64,000 nucleotides of DNA, from contig NC_011677.1 in NCBI RefSeq assembly GCF_000150955.2, forward strand, positions 496,001 through 560,000, given 5' to 3'. The stretch is from Phaeodactylum tricornutum CCAP 1055/1. Its lineage: Eukaryota > Bacillariophyta > Bacillariophyceae > Surirellales > Neidiaceae. The notes below the pieces were generated by a model. That model ran no database searches. It was given only the letters and a program-made list of their open reading frames with translations, and had not been told where the DNA came from. The position numbers were made by a program, and so were the translations under genes. Shown in pieces: positions 55,929 through 64,000 of the stretch; positions within the stretch are counted from its first letter, which is position 1, and each line of letters begins with the position of its first letter.

Positions 55929-56308
55929 TAGTTTTATCCTCTTGTGCCTCAGTAGCTATTACAGTCAGGGGAATTACTTGTAAGTTGCCTGCAAACCTGC
56001 AAATGTTTGGATTGTTCAAATTCCTTTTGGGATTATTGTCAATGCGACTGTGAGCAATGCTTGGGATAGCTTTCAAGCGTCCTTCAGCGACAGTGAGTAA
56101 CAATGCGAAAGCGATATATATATCTCACCAACGGAATGCTACTTACAATTTGGTGGTAACCAGGTAGTTCTTCTGTTCGACATATTTTCCAATGGCGAAG
56201 TCTCAGGCGTCGTCCGGAGGATATATCTCGTCTGTTCCAACCAACAAGCTTCACAGTCAGCACTCCTATTTCTCTGGGGCTTGCTTCAATATGAGTTTGT
56301 TTTTGAGC
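55929..56308. other. 3' flank of gene B with repeat R3
   Basis: Contains repeat R3 (56098-56243) and, just beyond it, the left end of the Mutator-like element. No gene was seen. Confidence 0.45.
56098..56243. repeat. short dispersed repeat, member R3
   Basis: About 146 bp. Same order as R2 (CAATGCGAAAGC, TATATATATCTCACC, ACGGAATGCTACTTACAA) plus a longer middle (TTCTGTTCGACATATTTTCC) shared with R1/R4. It looks like the fullest member and so may be closest to the original unit. Confidence 0.75.
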
Positions 56309-56420
56309 AAGTTTGCTTTTTGGGATGAGCAGGGGTGAAAATTACGCTATTTGGGGAATAACACACCTATTTTAAGCATTTTTATTCTCGCGGGAAATTC
56401 TTTTCACTCAAGTAAAATAT
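56309..56420 (+). repeat. left terminal inverted repeat of the Mutator-like element
   Basis: Matches the reverse complement of about 61758-61872 with scattered mismatches over about 110 bp. Shared blocks are GGGATGA, TGAAAATTACG, TATTTGG, ACACCT and TATTCTCGCGGGAAAT. The outer boundary is approximate; a target-site duplication could not be fixed. Confidence 0.75.
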
Positions 56421-56836
56421 TTACAGCTAGTAAAGAACAATCTCTTTTACTATATTTAGCCATTTGGATTCAAGTAGTAGTTCCATCCATGAAATTTTTT
56501 ATTCTCCACCCAGCAGCATACTCTTTCCTTGTAGAATGCACGACCAGAAGAACAACACTGGTCTGAGGTATTGGGCATTGGCGACGAAAAGGAGAAAGTG
56601 CAGAAAGCAACGCAAGGCGTAAGTGGGATTAGCACAAATGCATACTGTCGTAAAATGGGGTTGGCTCCTCGCAAGCCGCCGAAGAGATTTCGGAATACAA
56701 AGAACCCCACAAGCCGTTCTTCTCAGGCAAAGCTGCGGTTGAGCAAGTTCTCGGTCTTGCAATGTGGCATTCTTATTGCTCGCGCCCGCTGGCATTTACG
56801 CGTCGCCGTAAATTGGCAAAGCTGAAGCAATTGCTC

Positions 56837-56902
56837 ATTGCACGTTTGCTTAGGCCCACTCGGACACATATTGCACGTTTGCTTAGGCCCATTCGGACAC
56901 AT
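56837..56902 (+). repeat. 33-bp tandem repeat, two units
   Basis: Two units (56837-56869 and 56870-56902) of attgcacgtttgcttaggcc-type sequence differing at about one base. The period is a multiple of three and one plus frame reads IARLLRPTRTH twice. It lies inside the transposon. Confidence 0.85.
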
Positions 56903-57420
56903 CTATATGCCGTCGTCCAATGCCGGTCCCTTGGAAGTGGCCATCAGTGAAGACAAGATACACGCTCTTTTGGCAGAGCAACTACAGTAAAAAATGTCTC
57001 GGCAATTTTAAGACGCCAATTGTGTGCAGGAACAGCTCTTGTCCAACGGAGTTTACGTCCTTGACGCTCGTAAAGAATGGTGCGCTGACGGTGTCATGTT
57101 TGGTGACTATGCAAACGAAGGGGGTTACCCGAGCCGTGAACAAGGCTTGCGCAGCAACCCCAGTTGCCTTTACGCTGAATCGGAATACTCAGATGGCGAA
57201 TTTTAAAGTCAGAACAGCTGCAATGTATAGAAATCTGCTTTCCCGTCGTTCCGGCACTAAACAGACCCGTAACAATTGTGTAGCTGACAACACAAGTGAC
57301 AAGTTGAAAGATGATTTCAATGTGCTATTGACAACCGTCTTTGTCAGTGGCCTGTTGGAGGAGACTTAGGTCCTGATCATCCTGGATTCAATGATATGCA
57401 TTGCTGATGCACTGTTTACA

Positions 57421-58044
57421 CACAGTTGCAGCCTGGTACACCAGTGGATGAGGCCTTGAATATTACCAAGTTGGAAAAGTGGTCCAAAGCCATGAAATTT
57501 TGTGACTTTGAGACTGCCAACTCCATTTGAGATAGTTTAATGGACAACGTTGAAGTTATTATCAACAGTTGCCTACAGGAATGTTGATTGGTGGAAAATT
57601 TGGGCTACCATCAAAAACAATGATAAGAATTGTCTTTTTGCTTGTTGTGGTGGTTCTAACTTATCCAACAAAGAAGTTGCAATTGTGACTTCCTTGGTTG
57701 AGGAGCAGAATCAGGCAAAGGGCAAGCGCAATTTTGCAACTACCAGCAAAATTAGAGACAAGCTGGAAGCTTGCTTTTCTGTCAAAGTAGACCATTTTTC
57801 ACAAGAATGGCAAGTTGTGTTGGATCACTACATCTTTTCACCTCTGGCAGGTGGAGATTGTGGATTTGACAAGGACACAATTGTCTACATTCAAAAGCAA
57901 CTGGCATTGCAGCTAGTGCACAAGACAAATAGAGACTACAATGCAGCAGATGAAGGTTGCAATGGGCTCAGAGACAACTTCTTAATTCTAATTGATGATC
58001 TATCCATGTATGGTCCATTATTGTTGGTGAATGCTATGTTGTAG
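57421..58044 (+). pseudogene. unidentified protein-coding remnant inside the element
   Basis: An open plus-strand frame at 57550-58044 has no ATG near its start. It reads as protein-like (KNCLFACCGGSNLSNKEVAI; TTSKIRDKLEACFSVKVDHF; QEWQVVLDHYIFSPLAGG), and a further stretch just upstream in another frame reads TPVDEALNITKLEKWSKAMKF. It may be a second ORF of the element or a captured gene fragment. No family was recognised. Confidence 0.4.
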
Positions 58045-58406
58045 TAGACTGGCAGTCACAGAGGATCCCTGTGCAGCACAAACAGGAACATGGAAATGGT
58101 TTTTTGGAGGACAGCAAAAATCACAGACAATGTTCTATTGTCAGCAATGGACAACTTTGCAATCTAGCTCTGAATAAGTATCAATGTCAGGGGGCAACCT
58201 AGAGTTGCTAGCAGTGGCTGAATTGAAAGGAAAACTAAAGGAGGCCACCTTGCCTTGTCAATGGTCAAGTATCTCCTGGCTTCTGAAGACAGCACAAGGT
58301 GATCAAGACTTGTCTGGCTTCTAACAAAGAGATAAAAACTAACAAATATGGTTTTCACACAATTGTTGTTAAGATTTATAAACTCTAAACTAAAGAGCTA
58401 ATCTGT
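58045..58406. other. element interior, nothing recognised
   Basis: No protein-like frame and no repeat could be supported in this stretch. Confidence 0.35.
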
Positions 58407-58880
58407 TCACTTTCCATTTGGCCCCACAAGCTGCCAAGCGCCATTGTGGTCTGTTTCACTATTCTCCATGGTGTTATACACGGCACCATGGGCACATTCA
58501 TCATAGTTGCCATGCTCCTTAGCATGGCAACAATCAAGTCCCAAAACAGTCACATCATGTTTCTGAATACTCAGCTGGGATTGTGCCTGTCCAAAACCAT
58601 CCGTGTCGGGATTTGTGGCCAAACACACAAGATTAGTTTTGACAGGCTTGCCTTGGGTGCCATGACCCAACTAGTGCGCGCCATTGCGCAAACCGGTACT
58701 CAAAACTGTCATTCCAGTTGACATGCCTGTTAGTGCATGCAAGGCAGAGCTGATTGAAATACTTTCTCCTGCATTTGTGACATGTCCGGCTATCACTGCA
58801 GCTTGCGGGACCAAACTACTGTCTTGGTCAGTTATATTGACACCAGCTCCATATTCCAGCAACGTTTGCAGACAATCCAA
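58407..58880 (-). pseudogene. ankyrin-like fragment and Gly/His-rich remnant inside the element
   Basis: A minus-strand frame at 58671-58880 reads LQTLLEYGAGVNITDQDSSL then AAVIAGH, resembling one ankyrin repeat. A second frame at 58407-58670 continues in another phase with GHGTQGKPVKTNLVCLATNP and ends near 58407. They could be pieces of one captured host gene. Too short and broken for a firm family call. Confidence 0.4.
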
Positions 58881-59039
58881 AAATCTCTCATAGATTTTGC
58901 GCCTTATTCAATTGTGGTCAACAAATAATAAATAAGGAGATCATTAACAACAAAGCTGTACAAACAACCTTGATTTTACTCTGTTATTTTGCTCACATTT
59001 GAGCCTCCAACTTTGCGTATTTCATAGTCCTCTTTCTAT

Positions 59040-61330
59040 GATTCCAATAGCATACCTCAGTGCTGGGTTTGGGGCAAGTATGTTGTGTATGTCCTGTTAG
59101 TCCACATTTTTGACATAGCTTTGGTCTATCCAGTCTAGATTTGTATTGTTTTTTTGGACATCCCTCTTCTAACTCTGTGTTCCGGTGGTAGAATCTCTTC
59201 TGCTTTCAGTTGTCCCATTAGCAAAAGAAATGGAATTAAGGAGCTACCTCTACATCTGGCCATATGTAGTACAATGGAACCCAGAGTTGTACCATGCTTT
59301 GTCATTTGGTTGAAGTTTGGAATGGATTATAAGTGCCAAACCATGGCTGCAGGGTTTTCCAAATTCATTGTTGTATTTGCATGGACAATAAATTTGGAAT
59401 GTTTCTGCATTGACTTTGACATCCAATGAGGATCCTGCAGTGCTGTTGTTTAAATGCCCAATCTAGGCTTTCCACAGACTAACTTCATAACAAGTAATCA
59501 AAACATTCCATCTCAGGCCAGCTTCCATGCACAAAGTGAAATACTCTTTTGCAAATGTAGGCAATAGAGAACCCTGTTTAATCCATTTCTCAGCCAGCTC
59601 ACTACGCTTCTGATTTTTGCAAATTGCCCACCTAGACAGACCAATAAGTACATTGAGGATTGGCTGGTGTCAAAGATCCTCAACCATCCTTTTCATCTAC
59701 TCCGCTGCATTGTTTTACTGCTTTCTATACCCTGGTATTCCAGCTTCCAGGAACAAATCAGCAGCAAATTGTTCCGTCCGTTTGTCACACCAAACTGCAT
59801 CTTCTGCCTCCAATAGCTCAAGTTTTTGCAGTGCTTTTTTGTATACATCCTTTGTCCAACATTTGGCTAGAGCAAAGACAACAGAAACAAGAGCATCTGG
59901 AACCTTTTGCTTCACGCCATGGTCTTGGAAAAATGCCGTACACACCCAATCTGGCCCCCATTTTACATACAATTGATTGGAAGGCATGGCTTTGAATTCC
60001 TCTATCAAATTCAGCCACTACTGCTTTAGCCCCTTCAAAGTCATTTTCTAACTGCTGTCCAACCATGTCCGGTTTCTTTCATTCTCAACATTGCAGATAG
60101 CATATGTTACAGTATGCCTCCTTGCGACACATGTCTCATGGACATGATTCACCTAGCATGGATGTCGCAAGTGTGAATCAAAACTATGCACGTGGAGTTA
60201 AGGAGGTGCACACAGAAATATTGTCAGCCTTATTTTGTGGCCACGTGGACTCACAATAAACATAGCATTTGTACAATTGCTATGTTTTTGGAGGCGCATG
60301 TGTTTAGTCCTTACTTGTCAGTTTATAAGACCAAGGTACAGTGAAATTTGATCGGAACATCGGAGACACAATTGCAGGAACAAAAGGGGTACCACAAACC
60401 ACATGGTGGGATTGAACAAGATCCTATACTCACCATAGGTATTGTGCAAGGAACTTATAGTTCCAAAAGTATATATACATGTGAAAGAAAGGTTGCCTAT
60501 TGAGATTATGGCAGCTGTGGAAGATCGAAGATTTGATGGCATTTTGTGGGATTGTTCACTGGACTGCACATCAGATTGACTATTTTGTAGAAGGTAATCA
60601 CCCACTCTTTGTTTTATAAGTTCATTGATCCAAATTGTATTCTACGCATAGGTCCTTGTATCCGCTGTCTAACCCGTGGGGAGCATTGTCAACAAGTTGA
60701 GTTTTACAGTCCCTAAGTCTCTTAGGTGTATTGCAGGTTGTTTGTCTCAACACCCACCTTTGTTTACCACTCACTGTCCTAATAGCAATCTATCCTATGG
60801 TTGTGCTTTGGTAGTACTCCATAACAGCATATGCCAGTAGAACAAGTTGGTTCTTTCTGTCATGAGTAACAGTCAACAACACAAGGTGCTTGAAATCAGG
60901 TGACGTTGTGAAGGTGACATTGTCAAGGTGCCATTGCTTGTAGTAACATGTATTGACCCATATTCCAAGCCTGTTTTGGAAACAAAAATGAGGCATAGCT
61001 TTGTCAAAACTGTGGCCATTCGGAAAGCCATGCACTATGTTGCGTCTCAAGTATAAAGATACCATCTGGATCGGTTTTTTGGAGGTGTTCAAAGTAGGAA
61101 GTCAGCAAGAAATGTTGCCCAATGTGTACTTTTACACCATCTTGGCGCTTTGATGTAACAACATTGTAGGCCTGAATCACTTTCAGTTGTATTCCACCAG
61201 CTTTACGTACTATGTCCCGGACTTGCTGTGCGGCGCCCATGGGCTTTTTTTGTTTGGAATATGCGCAACAAGAGCGGGAGAAACACTTGCTAGAAGCAAA
61301 CATTTGTATTGTTGCTTCCTTGCACATTCA
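59040..61330 (-). pseudogene. MULE transposase, broken, with SWIM finger and zinc knuckle
   Basis: Pieces in order along the minus strand: an N-terminal part (61327-61004, ending near QHFLLTSYFEHLQKTDPDGI); the MULE domain core (61092-60790, WHLDNVTF then FKHLVLLTVTHDRKNQLVLL and AYAVME), matching the strand pair after the first catalytic Asp region; a later helical part (60066-59715); a SWIM finger (CPCKYNNEFGKPCSH, about 59390-59340); and a CCHC zinc knuckle (CQKCGLTGHTQHTCP, about 59117-59070). This order is that of plant and algal Mutator transposases. The frame changes several times between pieces, so no intact protein is encoded unless introns explain some of the shifts. Confidence 0.72.
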
Positions 61331-61757
61331 TTGTCATTTCAGGTATGTCCACTAAGAAAGGAATTGATTATCCATTCACCTGTGAAGCATGTATCCTGGC
61401 TCTTTATGGGCGTGACATAAATATGGCACTGGCACACTGACTTGGTACCTCTCCACCTGGTTGCAGGTGCGGAAAAGCAGGTTGCTCCAAAGCACATATT
61501 GTCTTTGTTTTCTAAAACCCTGTATTTCTTATTAAGTGCATAGTTGTGACAAACCAGGCACCATGAAAAGCATTGAATGATGGAAAGATCTCTTTAATGG
61601 CTAGCTTCTTAGTAGTTGTGTTTCTTACTATTGTTGGTTGGAAAAACAGTAATAATTTACATAGGTGAATGCCATCTCCCAGGTCCTCACCGTTGGAGCA
61701 ACTGACTGTAAAGAGATGACCACATGAAAACAATCATTGTGATCTAACATAGGACAT

Positions 61758-61872
61758 ACCATTTTACTTAAAAAGCATTTCCCGCGAGAATAGAAACACT
61801 TATGACAGGTGTGATGTTTTTCCAAATAACGTAATTTTCATGCGTGTTCATCCCAAATAGCGAATTTTTTAT
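61758..61872 (-). repeat. right terminal inverted repeat of the Mutator-like element
   Basis: Reverse-complement partner of 56309-56420. The TATTCTCGCGGGAAAT block is exact in both ends. Host sequence resembling the flank of copy A resumes at about 61883. Confidence 0.75.
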
Positions 61873-61890
61873 AAAATAATTGCATGAACA

Positions 61891-63621
61891 GCATTTTGTC
61901 TGATTTGTCAACAAAGACATTCCTGCTTATGATTTTCTGATTTCAATTTTTGTACTTCCAAGGACTGTCTTACTGCCTAACAGGATACTATGTTGGATGG
62001 TGACACGTAGAATACTTGCACAAACAAGTAGCAGTAGTTGGTTGCAGCTGCTGCATACCGGCGATCCACTCGGCCTTTCTTTGATGCTCGTTGACTGCTG
62101 AATAATCATGGTCGAGACGAGTTAAGAGCATTGACACAGCTTTTCTCCTCAAGCTCCCACGCAGAGCAACTGCGCCAGGTTGCTCAGCACCATCTTTACC
62201 CGAATACAAACGCACCGACCACCCGGCGACTGGCACGTCCGCGGAGGAGTCTGGGGTTGGCTTCATATCCAAGCTTGTCACTTCCGACTCCTGCCAGTCC
62301 CAAAGTGCCGTGTCCCATGGACCTCGCGCCCGTATCCTTGTCAGGAGCTCTACCTTATCTCGTCGCCCGTACCGGAGATTTTCATTAAATCTGGCTAGTG
62401 CTGTTCGATGGAAGATGATTTGCGGCTCTTCCACAGCGTTTGGTTTGTATGATTCCGATAGTAAAGCTTCGTTGGGCTCCTTTAGCCGATCCATGGGTGA
62501 TAAGAAATACTTGTCATCTGGATGCATGGTCAGAGACGACTGAATCGCAGACCAAGCATTTTGGGTCAGGAAGCAATTCCCATCCCACGGAAGAATGTAC
62601 TGGGCATTTGTGTGTCGCCGACCATATTCTAGCATGGCGTTCCTGACGCCGTTTACATTGATGACGTACAGAATCTTTTCGTGCTTCTTCTCCTCTTCAG
62701 CAAATCTTCCTCTGTGCGCTAATGTCCTGCTTCTGTTTGGTTCGGTAGCATTAAGAGTCGGGATTTTTGAGAGTTGGCCATAGACTTGTATGTTGAAGGG
62801 TATTATAGTGTAGGTTTCGTTGGCCTTGCGAAGTCGGCATAGCAGTTGCTCTCGAACCTTCGGATCTACAATACGATTCACAAACCAATGGCGTGTTGTG
62901 TTTGGAAATGCTTTTTCATGAGCTAAAGTAAACTCTAGATTGTCAAGAGTTTGTCGTGGGCTGTGCCGAGGTGGCAACGCATTCCCAATGGCACGCAGTA
63001 AGATCATGGAAGAAGGCTGAGCAGGAAGATACATCGACTGAGCGGGTCCTTCTACTACTGTTTCTGTTTTGACCCGATAAGTTGAGGAAAGAGTGTCATC
63101 CGAAACCTCAGAACTGGAGACCATGCTCGCATTGGCTCGACTTGATGGCAAGAATACTGCCGAAATGAAATTTACTGGATCGGAGAAGTGAGTCAAGATT
63201 GACGAAACAATTGATATCGCTGAAAGCGCCGTTGAGAAGAGAAGGATTATCAACAAGTGGATTCGGAATTTCCCCGAAGTGCTTGCCTTCGAGCGCTCTT
63301 TTCTGCTTATTTGTGATACATCCATTTTTCCTTTGCATTAATGACGTAGTTAAAGTCAACAAACGAGAAAGCGCATTATGTTGGTCTAGCAGTGAGGATA
63401 CACTCGATCTATTTGTCTTCACTAACAAGTAATTTGCTTTATTCATAACCAATATGGACGTCTACATTTGGTCAATGCGAAAGCTATATCATGCTAAATA
63501 TATACATATCCAACGTAAGGCTAATTAAAAGGTGGTGGTGCCAGTTAGTCCTTCCATTCGACAAAGTTTCCAACGGCGAAGTTTCAAACCTCGTCCGAAG
63601 CATAAATCTCCCCTGTTCCAA
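61891..63621. repeat. segmental duplication, copy A'
   Basis: Partner of 51368-53098. Only a handful of differences were seen across the coding part, whereas the first 170 bp are more diverged. Confidence 0.9.
61988..63325 (-). CDS. type II membrane protein with glycosyltransferase-like domain (copy A')
   Basis: 445 residues. Identical to copy A at nearly every position: one Asn to Asp change in RYGRRDKVELL, and a small cluster near EVTSLDMKPTP. It extends 26 residues past the copy A end because a TGG replaces the TGA. The extension (WIAGMQQLQPTTATCLCKYS) looks like read-through into the former 3' flank. Same type II anchor and lumenal domain as copy A. The near-identity implies a recent duplication or gene conversion. 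Confidence 0.72.
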   Translation of the reverse strand: MDVSQISRKERSKASTSGKFRIHLLIILLFSTALSAISIVSSILTHFSDPVNFISAVFLPSSRANASMVSSSEVSDDTLSSTYRVKTETVVEGPAQSMYLPAQPSSMILLRAIGNALPPRHSPRQTLDNLEFTLAHEKAFPNTTRHWFVNRIVDPKVREQLLCRLRKANETYTIIPFNIQVYGQLSKIPTLNATEPNRSRTLAHRGRFAEEEKKHEKILYVINVNGVRNAMLEYGRRHTNAQYILPWDGNCFLTQNAWSAIQSSLTMHPDDKYFLSPMDRLKEPNEALLSESYKPNAVEEPQIIFHRTALARFNENLRYGRRDKVELLTRIRARGPWDTALWDWQESEVTSLDMKPTPDSSADVPVAGWSVRLYSGKDGAEQPGAVALRGSLRRKAVSMLLTRLDHDYSAVNEHQRKAEWIAGMQQLQPTTATCLCKYSTCHHPT

Positions 63622-63928
63622 CTAAGCAGCTTCTCAGTATATTTATTTTTCTAGCGATATAATCGTTTACAAATACGACGTCCTCCGCGCACGCCGAGGA
63701 AACCTGTGTCACAGCGTCAAACGCTAAAGAATGACTGTTTCAAAGATACTGGCTCTATTGACGGTGAATGGAAGGAAAAACTCTGTAGAGTTTCATTGCC
63801 TCTGCGAAGATTCAATTTCATGTTGGAGACGTAGTCATCCTTTTATTGAAAGCAGGTAGTTAACTTAGGTATCTTGGGCGTTTTGTGTAATGATACATTA
63901 ATTGATCATGGGAAAATCGATACTCACG
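63326..63928. other. upstream region of copy A' with repeat R4
   Basis: Contains the promoter of copy A' (duplicated from copy A up to about 63621) and repeat R4. Beyond 63625 the sequence is unique and no gene was seen until the edge. Confidence 0.4.
63531..63625. repeat. short dispersed repeat, member R4
   Basis: Near-identical to R1, being part of the duplicated segment, except for its right end, which changes to CCCCTGTTCCAACTA, resembling R3 (TCTGTTCCAACC) more than R1. Confidence 0.7.
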
Positions 63929-63991
63929 ACCAACTCGGACGCAATCTCGGAGGGCTATCCATGCTAAAATCATTTCATCATTGCCCTCCAT
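63928..63991 (-). CDS. possible first exon of a gene leaving the window
   Basis: ATG at 63991 reads MEGNDEMILAWIALRDCVRV on the minus strand and meets a GTGAGT donor at 63927. There is no downstream exon I can support, so this is a weak call. Confidence 0.2.
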
Positions 63992-64000
63992 CGTATTGTG

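Larger units (their letters stand above)
56309..61872 (-). mobile_element. decayed Mutator-like (MULE) DNA transposon, about 5.6 kb
   Basis: Long, about 110-bp inverted termini enclose minus-strand fragments of a MULE transposase with a C-terminal SWIM finger and zinc knuckle, plus extra open frames. The element lies between the 3' flank of gene B and the 3' flank of copy A'. It interrupts what is otherwise homologous flanking DNA: the sequence right of 61883 resembles that at 51368 next to copy A. Base composition is more A/T-rich than the neighbouring genes. The transposase is broken by several frame changes and stops. Confidence 0.78.

Noticed and set aside
53104-56243. R2 and R3 as long terminal repeats of a retroelement around gene B
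   Set aside because: Only about 140 bp, diverged, no primer-binding or polypurine site seen and no retroelement proteins between them; the enclosed gene is a cellular enzyme.
56837-56902. CRISPR-like or minisatellite array
   Set aside because: Only two head-to-tail units with no spacers; a simple tandem duplication.
1-64000. tRNA or rRNA genes
   Set aside because: I saw no convincing tRNA cloverleaf or rRNA core by eye; a tRNAscan-SE or Infernal run would be needed to exclude them.

Overview
The window looks like nuclear DNA of a diatom, most likely Phaeodactylum tricornutum or a close relative. This is inferred from several traits. Gene packing is tight and genes often alternate in strand. 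Introns are few and short (about 45-450 nt) with GTRAGT donors. Many proteins carry bipartite plastid presequences: a signal peptide followed by an ASAFAP-like motif such as SNAFVP or SHAFVP. The set also includes diatom-style LRR proteins and a Mutator-like DNA transposon. No organellar, bacterial, CRISPR or retroviral sequence was recognised.

Layout. 1-5 kb: the end of a TPR-like gene, a weak hypothetical gene, an ACT-domain gene abutting (or spliced to) a 2H-phosphoesterase gene, and a BRAP-type RING/UBP-finger E3 ligase. 5-10 kb: a lumenal cyclophilin-like protein and a plastid peptide release factor 1 share a divergent promoter; next is a pentulose kinase fused to ribulose-phosphate 3-epimerase. 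10-16 kb: a TRIP4/ASC-1 zinc-finger protein (4 exons), a flavin-reductase-like protein, alpha-tubulin (4 coding exons, the first only 7 nt) and a phytol/dolichol/diacylglycerol-kinase-type membrane protein. 16-23 kb: a small membrane protein, a 972-aa secreted or surface LRR protein (6 exons), a zinc-finger RluA pseudouridine synthase and COX5B. 23-33 kb: proteasome beta-3, a thioredoxin whose WCGPC site is split by a 5-nt microexon, a 2/2 hemoglobin, a TPMT-type methyltransferase, a PH-START-acyltransferase-like protein, endonuclease III and a thylakoid-lumen protein. 33-51 kb: an ankyrin/UBA protein, a plastid patatin lipase, small membrane and W-repeat proteins, a nucleotide-sugar transporter, a basic nuclear-type protein, methylmalonate-semialdehyde dehydrogenase, a plastid-targeted TLDc protein and an SMCO4-like protein.

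51-64 kb is an accessory region. Two nearly identical minus-strand genes for type II membrane proteins (copies A and A') flank a longer plus-strand paralogue (B). B carries the same N-terminal domain fused to an alginate-lyase-type domain. Short dispersed repeats lie at the boundaries of these genes. A decayed 5.6-kb Mutator-like element with about 110-bp inverted repeats, a SWIM finger and a zinc knuckle separates B from A'.

Functionally the window is mostly housekeeping: cytoskeleton, proteasome, respiration, DNA repair and redox. At least five products appear plastid-targeted (release factor, lumenal cyclophilin, lumenal unknown, patatin, TLDc). Spliced models were built by hand from GT-AG sites and reading-frame continuity and have no transcript support.
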